Shown here in pieces: positions 16,911 to 25,742 of a stretch of DNA of 64,000 nt (position 1 is the first letter of the stretch; each line of letters starts with the position of its first letter). The translations under genes were made by a program, and so were the position numbers. Below the pieces are notes generated by a model, which saw nothing but the letters and a program-made list of their open reading frames with translations, searched no databases and was not told the DNA's origin. Source of the DNA: Providencia rettgeri (GTDB taxonomy: Bacteria > Pseudomonadota > Gammaproteobacteria > Enterobacterales > Enterobacteriaceae); NCBI RefSeq assembly GCF_023205015.1, contig NZ_CP096258.1, positions 3,286,001-3,350,000 on the forward strand. The letters run 5' to 3'.

Positions 16911-17711
16911 GTGGGCAAACTGATTGAAAATTTTAAAAATTGGCTTCATACGGAAACCGCTCCGGTTTATCCTTACCCTGCTATTGATATTCGGCTATCA
17001 AAAAAATGCAAATTGCACATTGTGGGTAGTATCCATATGGGAACAGAAAATATGTTTCCTTTATCTGCCACATTACTCGATAAACTCAATTTCGCAGATG
17101 CCTTAATTGTTGAGGCAGATATCACTGAGACATCTCCCCCATTTCCTAATGATGCAGCAGAATATCTTCCTGTCGAGCAGCGGTTAACCCAAGATGAATA
17201 TCATCTTTTTCAACAATATTGTTTAGAGCTCCGCCAATCCCCCGAGCGTTTTGATACCTTACCCTCATGGCAAATTGCCCTGATCCTACAAGCGACGCAA
17301 GCTCAAGAACTCGGGCTCAGAGGCCATTATGGTATTGACTACCAACTTATCCGTAATGCGCAATCACAACTCAAACCGATTATTGAGTTAGAAGGAACCG
17401 CCTCTCAAGTTGAATTGCTGCTTTCTTTACCTAATAATGGGTTAGCGTTATTACAAGATTCGTTGAACCACTGGCGTGCAAACGCGCGCTCGCTACAGAC
17501 AATGATAAGCTGGTGGCTAGATTACCAACCCAACAATCGCGCCACTTTACCCAATACCTTTAGCGAAGACATTTACCAAGTATTGATGAAGCAACGAAAT
17601 GCGAATTGGAGCGAACAGCTTAAGTCACTTCCTGATGGTAACTATGTTGTTGCCGTTGGTGCATTGCATCTGTTTGGTGAAAACAGTCTGGTAGAATATT
17701 TGCGAAATTAA
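16911..17711 (+). CDS. ybaP: TraB/GumN family protein YbaP
   Basis: 266 residues (E. coli YbaP 264). The two hallmark TraB/GumN motifs are present: GSIHMGT near residue 40 and GALHLFGENS near 252, with a conserved acidic pair (IVEADI) after the first. The fold is related to Tiki/haem-carrier-type metallo-enzymes, but no activity is established for YbaP. No clear signal peptide is visible. The start is a GTG at 16911 with AGGGA ten bases upstream; no ATG is available before the first motif. It is followed 21 bases later by ybaK, the same pair as in E. coli. Confidence 0.87.
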   Translation: MGKLIENFKNWLHTETAPVYPYPAIDIRLSKKCKLHIVGSIHMGTENMFPLSATLLDKLNFADALIVEADITETSPPFPNDAAEYLPVEQRLTQDEYHLFQQYCLELRQSPERFDTLPSWQIALILQATQAQELGLRGHYGIDYQLIRNAQSQLKPIIELEGTASQVELLLSLPNNGLALLQDSLNHWRANARSLQTMISWWLDYQPNNRATLPNTFSEDIYQVLMKQRNANWSEQLKSLPDGNYVVAVGALHLFGENSLVEYLRN

Positions 17712-17732
17712 GTTATACATAGAAGGCTCAAA

Positions 17733-18206
17733 ATGACCCCAGCCGTTAAATTACTCGAGAAACAAAAAATTTCCTTCACATTACACCCCTACGATCACGA
17801 CCCAAATGAAAGTAGCTTTGGTGATGAAGCCGTACGAAAACTTGGGTTAGATGCCAAACAAGTGTTTAAAACCTTATTAGTTGCACTCAATGGCGACCAA
17901 AAAACGTTAGCCGTTGCCGTTACCCCTGTTTCAGGGCAATTAGACTTAAAATTAGTCGCCAAAGTATTCAAAGTGAAAAAAGTAGAAATGGCTGATCCGC
18001 AAGTTGCGCAAAAAACAACTGGGTATTTACTCGGTGGCATTAGTCCATTAGGCCAAAAAAAACGTCTACCAACGGTAATTGACGACCAAGCTCAGCAATA
18101 TGCCACACTGTTTATTTCAGGTGGAAAACGTGGGCTAGATATTGAACTTGCGCCTAACGATCTCGCAAAAGTACTGAATGCAACCTTCGCGGAAATACGG
18201 AAATAG
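17733..18206 (+). CDS. ybaK: Cys-tRNA(Pro)/Cys-tRNA(Cys) deacylase YbaK
   Basis: 157 residues (E. coli 159). YbaK/EbsC editing domain: FGDEAVRKLGLDAKQVFKTL near residue 30, the lysine-rich VKKVEMADPQ segment, and YLLGGISPLGQKK near 97, which holds the conserved GGxSPxG loop. The enzyme clears Cys wrongly loaded on tRNA-Pro in trans with ProRS. It is co-directional with ybaP and convergent with ushA. Confidence 0.94.
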   Translation: MTPAVKLLEKQKISFTLHPYDHDPNESSFGDEAVRKLGLDAKQVFKTLLVALNGDQKTLAVAVTPVSGQLDLKLVAKVFKVKKVEMADPQVAQKTTGYLLGGISPLGQKKRLPTVIDDQAQQYATLFISGGKRGLDIELAPNDLAKVLNATFAEIRK

Positions 18207-18253
18207 TATTGCACTTTGATGATATTGGGGATTATTGGGTAGTATTAAACTAA

Positions 18254-18284
18254 AAAGCCCCACTGTGAAATAAAGTGAGGCTTT
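18254..18284. terminator. Bidirectional terminator between ybaK and ushA
   Basis: Stem AAAGCCCCACT (18254-18264) with AGTGAGGCTTT (18274-18284), one mismatch, nine-base loop. It lies between convergent genes. Confidence 0.8.
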
Positions 18285-18303
18285 CAAGGTAATAATGGTT
18301 TAA

Positions 18304-19974
18304 TTATTTATTATTATAAATAATTTCACCTTTTGGTTCATAATCTGCCGCTTTCAGAGGGGAATGCTTTTCAATATACCCTTTGAGAACTTCTGCATCG
18401 ACAAAACCGGTATTAACGTAATTAGGGTGGTTGTCAATTTTTGGATAACCGTCTCCACCAATCGCATTGAAGTTCAAAGTTGCCATACGATAGGTTTTCT
18501 CTGGGTCAACTGGCTTACCATCAATTTTGACATCACTAATCGTGCCGTCTTTATTCAACGTTAAGTTCACATTGTAAAACTGGCCATACGCCCCTGCATC
18601 TGGTTTCATGTTTGCAACCGCAGTCAGGTATGAGATCACTTCATCGCCTTTGAAATCCACATAAACTAACTCATTGGCAAACGGCTGAACTTTAAGAACA
18701 TCTTTATAAGTGATATCGCCACTTTCGATAGAATCACGAACACCACCACCGCTCATAATCGCGAAGTCAGCCCCTGCGCGTTCTTTCTGTGCGGCTAACA
18801 GAAGGTGCCCCATATTGGTTTGAACAAAACGTACTTTGCTGCGATCGCCTTCGAGTTTACCTTCAACAGATCCCACTTTAACGCTTAGTTGCTTGTCACC
18901 TTTTTCTTGATAAGGTGTCAGTAATTTCATCATATCAGGGTTATGAGCAATTTCTTGCGTATAGTAAACTCGCTCGCTAGTTCCATCTTCTTTTGTGACT
19001 TTTTTCTTCAAGTTAATTGGGATTAACTGGTAATGCTTCAGGGTAAACTTACCGTTTTTAAATTCAAAATCCGCGCGGCCAACATATTTACCCCATTCAT
19101 GGGCTTGCACAATCCAAGTCCCATTTTGGTTATCTGGTGCACATGGTGTACCGGGTACATAGTCTTCTTGTTTGTAGTTTTTCTTTTCTTGAGACATACA
19201 AACAGGATCTTGTGAGTGACCACCCACTATCATATCTAAATAGCCTGCGGGTAAGCTGCGCGCCATTTCGACATCGCCTGGGGCATTGGAGCCATGATTG
19301 CCATCGTCATAGTGGCCCATATGCGTTGCGGCGATGATAATGTCTGGTTTCTCTGTCGCACGGAGCTCTTCAACCACTTTTTTGGCTTCGTCCGCAGGCA
19401 CACGGAATTCAACATCAGGGAAGTTAGCAGGGTTACCGATACGCACAGTATCGTCGGTTGTCAGCCCCATTACTGCAATTTTTACACCTTGTTTATCAAA
19501 AACTTGGTAAGGTTTGAAAAGGCGTTTGCCTGTGCTGGTTTGATAAATATTGGCTGATAAAAACGGGAAAGTTGCCCATTTTTCTTGCTGACGCAGTGTT
19601 TCAAGTGGGTTATCAAACTCATGGTTTCCTAATGCCATCGCATCGTAACCCACTAAGTTCATTCCTTTAAAATCGGGTTCTGCATCTTGTAAATCAGACT
19701 CTGGTACACCGGTATTAATATCACCACCAGAGAGCAATAAAACACTACCCCCTTGTTTAGCGACTTCGTCACGGATTTCATCAACCACCGTTTTTTGCGC
19801 GGCTAAACCATATTCTCCATGGTCGTTGTGCCAGAAATGGCCGTGATGGTCATTGGTATGTAAAATGGTAATATTGTATGTTTTGTCTTTTTCCCACGCA
19901 TTTGCCATAGTCGCGGGTATTAACGCTAACGATACCGTTAATGCGCATACGGATGCCTTAAATGCAAGTTTCAT
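18304..19974 (-). CDS. ushA: Periplasmic 5'-nucleotidase / UDP-sugar hydrolase UshA
   Basis: 556 residues (E. coli 550). Sec signal peptide MKLAFKASVCALTVSLALIP... ending near ANAW. N-terminal calcineurin-like metallophosphatase with ILHTNDHHGHF (metal ligands), ALGNHEFDNPL, ATHMGHYDDG and GGHSQDPVCM. The C-terminal nucleotide-specificity domain begins about residue 360. The secreted enzyme splits 5'-nucleotides and UDP-sugars to nucleosides for uptake. It stands between ybaK and fsr in the E. coli order and orientation. The gap of about 258 bases upstream to fsr is A/T-rich with no further gene seen. Confidence 0.96.
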   Translation of the reverse strand: MKLAFKASVCALTVSLALIPATMANAWEKDKTYNITILHTNDHHGHFWHNDHGEYGLAAQKTVVDEIRDEVAKQGGSVLLLSGGDINTGVPESDLQDAEPDFKGMNLVGYDAMALGNHEFDNPLETLRQQEKWATFPFLSANIYQTSTGKRLFKPYQVFDKQGVKIAVMGLTTDDTVRIGNPANFPDVEFRVPADEAKKVVEELRATEKPDIIIAATHMGHYDDGNHGSNAPGDVEMARSLPAGYLDMIVGGHSQDPVCMSQEKKNYKQEDYVPGTPCAPDNQNGTWIVQAHEWGKYVGRADFEFKNGKFTLKHYQLIPINLKKKVTKEDGTSERVYYTQEIAHNPDMMKLLTPYQEKGDKQLSVKVGSVEGKLEGDRSKVRFVQTNMGHLLLAAQKERAGADFAIMSGGGVRDSIESGDITYKDVLKVQPFANELVYVDFKGDEVISYLTAVANMKPDAGAYGQFYNVNLTLNKDGTISDVKIDGKPVDPEKTYRMATLNFNAIGGDGYPKIDNHPNYVNTGFVDAEVLKGYIEKHSPLKAADYEPKGEIIYNNK

Positions 19975-20232
19975 ACATTTCTCCCTGCTGATATAGGAAT
20001 TTTTATTCAGTCATATTAGATTATAGTTTGTCACTACCTGCTGTTTTATAGCACAAAAATATGATCAGGATTTGATACCTATTGCAGAATAAGAAATTCG
20101 TTTCATAAAAATGAGATCGTCATCAAATAATTAACCGGCACTAATTATTCACGTGATTTATTTATTCATTTAAATAAATTGTATTTCAGTTATATTGATA
20201 ACAATTATGTAACACAGAAAGTTGATAATAAT

Positions 20233-21456
20233 ATGAGTGAGCAAACCACAAACCCTAGCAACCCAAGCCCGTCAAAGCCATTAAACAAAACGGGAAAAAC
20301 GGTTTTTAGTATCCTAACGGCGATCAGTGTCTCTCATTTACTTAATGACATGATCCAGTCACTGATTTTAGCAATTTATCCTTTATTACAGTCTGATTTT
20401 TCATTAAGTTTTGCCCAAATAGGGATGATCACCCTCACTTATCAGATTACGGCATCATTACTTCAACCCATTATCGGCTATTATACTGATAAACACCCGC
20501 AACCATATTCTCTACCAATAGGTATGAGCTTTACGTTAACGGGATTAATATTGTTAGCAATGGCAGAAACCTTCCCGACCATATTACTTGCCGCAGCACT
20601 TGTTGGTACGGGCTCTTCCGTGTTCCACCCTGAATCTTCACGCGTTGCTCGTATGGCTTCAGGAGGACGACATGGCCTTGCACAATCCTTTTTCCAAGTG
20701 GGTGGTAACTTAGGGGCCTCCCTTGGGCCATTACTTGCAGCGCTGATTATTGAACCTTATGGAAAAGGCAATATTGGCTGGTTCTCACTGGCGGCTCTAC
20801 TTGCAATTGTTATTTTGCTGCAAGTCAGTAGTTGGTACAAACACCAACACCGTGCCGCAAGTAAAAAGCCGATCAGTGCGGGAGATGTTAAAGTCTTACC
20901 ACGCAAAGTCATTGTTGGCTCTTTAGCTGTCCTGTTAGTTCTAATTTTCTCCAAATACTTTTATTTGGCCAGTATTAGCAGCTATTACACCTTTTATTTG
21001 ATCGATAAATTCGGTGTTTCTGTGCAAAATGCGCAAATTCATTTGTTTGTTTTCTTATTTGCCGTTGCCGCTGGCACGATGATTGGTGGGCCAATAGGTG
21101 ATAAAATAGGGCGTAAGTACGTTATTTGGTTCTCAATCCTTGGTGTTGCACCATTTACCTTAATTTTACCCTACGCATCCCTCTATTGGACTGGGGTACT
21201 GACTGTCATTATTGGTTTGATTTTAGCCTCTGCATTTTCGGCTATTTTAGTCTACGCACAAGAGCTAATCCCCGGTAAAACTGGCATGGTATCAGGGTTG
21301 TTCTTTGGACTCGCATTCGGTATGGGGGGCGTTGGCGCAGCAGTTTTAGGCCATATCGCTGACCAGACCAGTATTGAACAAGTTTATCATTATTGCGCTT
21401 TCCTACCATTACTTGGGATTTTCACAGTATTACTGCCAAATATTGGCAATAAATAG
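20233..21456 (+). CDS. fsr: MFS efflux pump Fsr (fosmidomycin resistance)
   Basis: 407 residues from ATG 20233 (E. coli Fsr 406). An in-frame start at 20179 would add 18 residues unlike the family, so I rejected it. Twelve predicted helices. Family segments: SHLLNDMIQSLILAIYPLL in helix 1, GTGSSVFHPESSRVARMASG near residue 115, and VAAGTMIGGPIGDKIGRKY near 275. In E. coli overexpression exports fosmidomycin. The natural substrate is unknown. Confidence 0.93.
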   Translation: MSEQTTNPSNPSPSKPLNKTGKTVFSILTAISVSHLLNDMIQSLILAIYPLLQSDFSLSFAQIGMITLTYQITASLLQPIIGYYTDKHPQPYSLPIGMSFTLTGLILLAMAETFPTILLAAALVGTGSSVFHPESSRVARMASGGRHGLAQSFFQVGGNLGASLGPLLAALIIEPYGKGNIGWFSLAALLAIVILLQVSSWYKHQHRAASKKPISAGDVKVLPRKVIVGSLAVLLVLIFSKYFYLASISSYYTFYLIDKFGVSVQNAQIHLFVFLFAVAAGTMIGGPIGDKIGRKYVIWFSILGVAPFTLILPYASLYWTGVLTVIIGLILASAFSAILVYAQELIPGKTGMVSGLFFGLAFGMGGVGAAVLGHIADQTSIEQVYHYCAFLPLLGIFTVLLPNIGNK

Positions 21457-21473
21457 ATTTATTTTCTTATTTT

Positions 21474-21507
21474 ACCCATACTTACACAAAAATAAGTATG
21501 GGTCTTT
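21474..21507 (+). terminator. Probable terminator after fsr
   Basis: Perfect 11-bp stem ACCCATACTTA (21474-21484) with TAAGTATGGGT (21493-21503), followed by a short pyrimidine-rich run. Confidence 0.65.
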
Positions 21508-21742
21508 CCATCCATAATTCAAACAAATTTCAGATAAAAATCTCACAAACACAGCGATTGTAACGATTTAGCACCTTTAAGCTGTCTTTTTTTTTAAAAC
21601 ATTTCATTTTTTTAAGGAAATTTATCTCAAAAAAAGTTAGAATATAAAAACATGCAAATTGCATTTTAAAATGAAGGCCTCATTTTAAAAGTCAACGGCA
21701 TGTACCCACCTTTCTATTTTTATATTCACCAGAGGAGACTAA

Positions 21743-23491
21743 ATGGAGCATTCAACGCCCTTAATTACAACCATTGTTGGTGGTCTCGCCCTTGCATATT
21801 TGTTAGGTATGATCGCGCAGCGATTAAAAATTTCCCCTTTAGTTGGCTACCTTGCAGCCGGTGTCCTCGCAGGCCCATTTACTCCCGGGTTTGTCGCTGA
21901 TGCAGCGCTTGCCCCTGAACTTGCTGAAATCGGTGTTATCTTACTGATGTTTGGGGTTGGCCTACACTTTTCATTAAAAGATTTACTTGCTGTTAAAGCT
22001 ATCGCTATTCCAGGTGCCATTGCACAAATCGCAGTAGCCACTTTACTGGGTCTTGGCCTCTCTATGCTATTTGGCTGGGGAATATTTACAGGTGTTGTAT
22101 TTGGCCTATGTTTATCCACCGCCAGTACCGTGGTATTACTACGTGCTTTAGAAGAACGTCAATTAATTGAAAGTCAGCGTGGGCAAATTGCTATCGGCTG
22201 GCTGATTGTTGAAGACTTAGCCATGGTCTTAACACTTGTTCTACTGCCTGCCGCTGCCGCTATTATGAACACGGATGACGCAAGTTTCAGTGAGCTCGCA
22301 TTAGGCCTTGCATGGACAATTGGTAAAGTAGTTCTATTCATATTCATTATGATTGTCGTGGGTCGTAAAGTGATCCCATGGATTTTATCGCGTACCGCAT
22401 CAACCGGTTCTCGTGAACTATTTACCCTTGCGGTTCTTGCTCTTGCATTAGGTATTGCCTATGCCGCTGTGGCAATTTTTGATGCTTCATTTGCCCTCGG
22501 TGCGTTCTTCGCAGGGATGGTATTAAATGAGTCTGAACTCAGCCATCGCGCTGCACAAGACACTCTGCCATTACGTGATGCCTTTGCGGTTCTGTTCTTT
22601 GTCTCGGTTGGGATGCTATTCGACCCAGTCGTATTAATTGAACAACCTTTAGGGATTTTGGGGGTTCTGGCCATTATCATTATTGGTAAATCTGCAGCAG
22701 CCTTGGTTCTTGTCAGGATGTTTGGGCACTCACGGCGAACAGCACTAACCATTTCTGTCAGTTTGGCGCAAATCGGTGAGTTTGCCTTTATCTTAGCTGG
22801 CATGGGCTTGACCCTTGGCGTGATGGATAAAGACGCTCAAAACTTGGTATTAGCGGGGGCAATTGTCTCTATTATGCTAAATCCTGTGTTATTTAGCTTA
22901 TTAGATAAATACCTTGAGAAAACCGAGACTATCGAAGAGCAACTGCTGGAAGAGACTTTGGAAGAAGAAACTCAAGTTCCTGTCGATATCTGCGGCCACG
23001 CTATCATCGTCGGTTACGGCCGAGTCGGTGGCATGCTTGCAGACAAACTACGCAGAAAAGAAATTCCTGTCGTTGTCGTTGAAGATACCCGCGCTCGGTT
23101 TGAGGAACTTGCTGAAAATGGCTTTAGCGCAATTTTAGGTAATGGTGCAAATAAAGATATCATTAGCCTTGCACGTATTGAGTGCGCCAAAACATTGCTT
23201 TTAACCATTCCGAATGGTTATGAAGCTGGGGAAATTGTCGCAACAGCAAAAGAAATGAACCCTGATATCACTGTGATTGTTCGCGCCCATTATGATGATG
23301 AAGTCAGTTTTATCAAAGAACGAGGGGCTGAGCATATCATTATTGGTGAACATGAAATTGCTAAGTCCATGGCAACACTCATGTGCAATGATGTGGAAGA
23401 GTTCGGTTGTTCTATCGATGATTTTATTGATAACGACAATAAAAAAGTTGAAGGCAAAAACTTAGATGAATATCTAAAACCTAGCCACTAA
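21743..23491 (+). CDS. ybaL: CPA2-family cation/proton antiporter YbaL with RCK domain
   Basis: 582 residues (E. coli 558). Twelve or thirteen predicted helices with the KefB/C-like segments ISPLVGYLAAGVLAGPFTPG and GVILLMFGVGLHFSLKDL. A charged linker rich in Glu (near 390-410) follows, then an RCK/TrkA-N nucleotide-binding domain starting at HAIIVGYGRVGGMLADKL. The protein probably exchanges K+ or Na+ for H+ under nucleotide control; its physiological role is not settled. AGAGGAG just upstream of ATG 21743 supports the start. A strong terminator follows. Confidence 0.92.
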   Translation: MEHSTPLITTIVGGLALAYLLGMIAQRLKISPLVGYLAAGVLAGPFTPGFVADAALAPELAEIGVILLMFGVGLHFSLKDLLAVKAIAIPGAIAQIAVATLLGLGLSMLFGWGIFTGVVFGLCLSTASTVVLLRALEERQLIESQRGQIAIGWLIVEDLAMVLTLVLLPAAAAIMNTDDASFSELALGLAWTIGKVVLFIFIMIVVGRKVIPWILSRTASTGSRELFTLAVLALALGIAYAAVAIFDASFALGAFFAGMVLNESELSHRAAQDTLPLRDAFAVLFFVSVGMLFDPVVLIEQPLGILGVLAIIIIGKSAAALVLVRMFGHSRRTALTISVSLAQIGEFAFILAGMGLTLGVMDKDAQNLVLAGAIVSIMLNPVLFSLLDKYLEKTETIEEQLLEETLEEETQVPVDICGHAIIVGYGRVGGMLADKLRRKEIPVVVVEDTRARFEELAENGFSAILGNGANKDIISLARIECAKTLLLTIPNGYEAGEIVATAKEMNPDITVIVRAHYDDEVSFIKERGAEHIIIGEHEIAKSMATLMCNDVEEFGCSIDDFIDNDNKKVEGKNLDEYLKPSH

Positions 23492-23507
23492 ACACCACCC
23501 TATTTTT

Positions 23508-23538
23508 AAAGCCGTAGCCTTTGGGTTACGGCTTTTTT
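23508..23538 (+). terminator. Rho-independent terminator of ybaL
   Basis: Stem AAAGCCGTA (from 23508) with TACGGCTTT (ending about 23535), extended by inner wobble pairs, followed by a T run to about 23537. Confidence 0.9.
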
Positions 23539-23604
23539 ACGCAAACTTTTTGCTCATCTCTTAGGTAGTATTCCGTAAACATAAATCATCTAGGAACTTA
23601 CCGA

Positions 23605-24396
23605 ATGAAAAAAACAGTTTTACTTTCTCTATTAACCTTGCTTGCTTCATCTGCTTATGCCGTTGAAAACTGTAGTGATGAACAACGGAATATGCATGAT
23701 GATAATTTGCATTTGATGACGCAAAAAATCGTGTATGGCCCTATCAAAACAATTAAAACCGTAAACTATAGCTCAGCCCATACAGGTTCATCCTTAGACA
23801 GTAAAACACTTAAAATGGCATTTTTACCTTGCGGTGAACTAGAAAGCTATCAAAGTGAATCAAAATGGTTTTTAAATGGAGAGCTCAATTCATCACTGAA
23901 AAGAACAATCCAGAGAAAACCAACTTATCAAATGGTGAACCTGATTTCATTAGGTCAACCCGTGCAAAATATGGAAAGCAAGTTCACTTTTGAACAAGAT
24001 CCATCCGGCAAAATATCAGCAGTCAAAACTCAAGATCAGGCAGGCAAAGACTACACTGTCACTGCTAAGTATAACAATGGCAAAATAGATTCGACAAAAG
24101 GGTTTTCTGAAGGGATGGAGGTGTTTTACCAATATTCTTATGATGACCAAGGTAGGTTAGCCGCTATTCATGGAAATTCAGGGCGTGATACTCGCCAATT
24201 TACTTATGACTCTGATGGCTTCTTTCAGAAAGAAACTCGGACAATTAAAATTGATACTGATGAGATAACTACCATTATTGAATGCCTAGAAACTGATAAA
24301 TATGGTAATTGCTTAACTGAAACAGTAACCAATTCACATAGTAGCCAGCCAGCCCCTTTAATTGAGACGTTTAAATACCAGTACCAATACTATTAA
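23605..24396 (+). CDS. Secreted protein of unknown function, possibly YnfC/UPF0257-like
   Basis: 263 residues. Clear Sec signal peptide MKKTVLLSLLTLLASSAYA followed by VENCSDEQ. The mature part carries RHS/YD-like strands (FYQYSYDDQGRLAAIHGN and DTRQFTYDSDGFFQKET) and ends in an aromatic KYQYQYY. This layout, including the paired cysteines late in the chain (CLETDKYGNC), resembles the E. coli YnfC family, although that protein is a lipoprotein and this one has no lipobox. No function is known. It is a single gene between ybaL and a convergent DUF1937 gene, where E. coli has gsk next, so it belongs to the inserted segment. Confidence 0.6.
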   Translation: MKKTVLLSLLTLLASSAYAVENCSDEQRNMHDDNLHLMTQKIVYGPIKTIKTVNYSSAHTGSSLDSKTLKMAFLPCGELESYQSESKWFLNGELNSSLKRTIQRKPTYQMVNLISLGQPVQNMESKFTFEQDPSGKISAVKTQDQAGKDYTVTAKYNNGKIDSTKGFSEGMEVFYQYSYDDQGRLAAIHGNSGRDTRQFTYDSDGFFQKETRTIKIDTDEITTIIECLETDKYGNCLTETVTNSHSSQPAPLIETFKYQYQYY

Positions 24397-24419
24397 AATT
24401 AATTAATATTCCACAAAAA

Positions 24420-24445
24420 ATCCATGACGATAAAACGTCATGGAT
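24420..24445 (-). terminator. Terminator of the DUF1937 gene (may also serve the upstream + gene)
   Basis: Perfect 10-bp stem ATCCATGACG (24420-24429) with CGTCATGGAT (24436-24445). The A run at 24415-24420 gives a T run on the minus strand. Confidence 0.82.
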
Positions 24446-24469
24446 CATCAAGATAACTATAAATAAACG

Positions 24470-24820
24470 TTATTCTGCCATTTGTAGTTTAAACTCATCC
24501 CCCGTCCAAACTGGCAATCCTTGGTCTTTAAAAAATTGAATTTCCGCTGCTACGCCACCACTTTTTTCCCAGCCTGGTAATGTCAGCACAATTAAACCAT
24601 CACAGCGCTTTAGAAATTCCATATCAATAGAAGACCAAGCAACCTTTTGCCCTTGTGAGGCAAGGTATTGGTTAATAGGATGGGTCATCGTGATTTGGCT
24701 GTAAGTAGCGATACCTTTAAGCGCAAGCTCCGCCGCAAATTTGGTACACTCTTGGAAGCGCATTTCCACAACATTGCTATCAGGATCTGAATAAGGGCAA
24801 GCAATAAAATAGAGGCTCAT
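24470..24820 (-). CDS. DUF1937 family protein (nucleoside deoxyribosyltransferase-like fold)
   Basis: 116 residues covering a whole DUF1937 domain. It opens with IACPYSDPD and has WSSIDMEFLKRCDGLIVLTLPGWEKSGGVAAEIQF in two adjoining pieces, matching the fold of nucleoside 2-deoxyribosyltransferases (the D-x-DGLIVL and SxGV-x-E positions). Members occur in phage and bacterial genomes and have no confirmed activity. It stands alone with its own terminator, about 110 bases downstream of the deoR-type gene's stop and in the same orientation. It could be an orphan phage-derived gene. Confidence 0.75.
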   Translation of the reverse strand: MSLYFIACPYSDPDSNVVEMRFQECTKFAAELALKGIATYSQITMTHPINQYLASQGQKVAWSSIDMEFLKRCDGLIVLTLPGWEKSGGVAAEIQFFKDQGLPVWTGDEFKLQMAE

Positions 24821-24930
24821 AATAATTCCTAGTATTGGCGTTAATCAAATTTCAGGTAAAGTAACCCTATGAAAAATAATTAAATATATTTCATAGAGTG
24901 TGTTTATAATTGAATGATAATAATTAAAAC

Positions 24931-25707
24931 TTATTCAACATCCGCAACAATAATCTTCGTTTTAGGATGTTTTTTATTTTCAGGTAATTTAAATTCTTTG
25001 CTAGTTGTCACCAAATAATCAATATTTTCCCAACTCGTCACAAAATTAATCGCATGCTTATTGGCCTTTGTGCCATCCGCTAGTACCATTAATTTATCGC
25101 TATTTTCCATCATCTTTTGCGCAATTGCAGCTTCATCGACGTGCTGGTCCATCACACCATGCAGTGCGTGTATCGCCCCTGCGCCAATCACGGCGTAATC
25201 AGCAAAAAATTCAGCAATATTTTTTAGCGCAATCGCACCTAAGCACGCGTTTTGCGCTGCATTAAATTGCCCACCAATCAAAATTGTTTCGATGGTTGAG
25301 TTTTCTTGTAACGTATTTGCCAATAAAGGCGAATTCGTAATGACGGTTAAATTATCAATCAACTTGATTCTTTGGCTAAATTCAAAGGTGGTTGTGCCAA
25401 AATCAATAAACAATGTGTCTCCGGGTTTTATTAGCTCAGCCGCTTTTGCTGCAATCGCTTTTTTCTCATCAACCGCGGCTTGTGCTCTTTCCGTAAAATT
25501 ACGCTCAAATTTTGACTGGATATTGACCGCCCCACCATGGACTTTTTTCAGTAACTTTTGTGTTTCAAGTTTACTAAGGTCACGACGGATAGTTTCTTGC
25601 GCGACATTAAAATGTTTTGCAAGCTCCTGTACGTAAACCTGGCCTTGAGTAGAAAGTAGCTCAATGATGGTTTGATGACGTACTTTTGAGGAACGTCCCT
25701 CACACAT
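24931..25707 (-). CDS. DeoR/GlpR-family transcriptional regulator
   Basis: 258 residues. DeoR-type helix-turn-helix at residues about 8-60 (VRHQTIIELLSTQGQVYVQE, ETIRRDLSKLE, KVHGGAV). The C-terminal DeoRC sensor domain has the phosphosugar-site segments DTLFIDFGTTTF and VIGAGAIH. Such regulators repress catabolic operons and are released by a phosphorylated intermediate, here perhaps the product of the FGGY kinase. It is the third gene of a minus-strand operon, 35 bases after the flavoprotein gene. Start at ATG 25707 with AAGGA upstream. Confidence 0.88.
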   Translation of the reverse strand: MCEGRSSKVRHQTIIELLSTQGQVYVQELAKHFNVAQETIRRDLSKLETQKLLKKVHGGAVNIQSKFERNFTERAQAAVDEKKAIAAKAAELIKPGDTLFIDFGTTTFEFSQRIKLIDNLTVITNSPLLANTLQENSTIETILIGGQFNAAQNACLGAIALKNIAEFFADYAVIGAGAIHALHGVMDQHVDEAAIAQKMMENSDKLMVLADGTKANKHAINFVTSWENIDYLVTTSKEFKLPENKKHPKTKIIVADVE

Positions 25708-25742
25708 AGTTTAATCCTTCTTAACCATTTAACTTTCCAGCA

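Noticed and set aside
17712..17732. ChiX small RNA, expected near ybaP/ybaK from E. coli
   Set aside because: The ybaP-ybaK gap is only 21 bases, and no ChiX-like sequence was seen in the neighbouring gaps.
20179..20232. Upstream start for fsr
   Set aside because: The extra 18 residues are not family-like; starting at 20233 gives the E. coli Fsr length.
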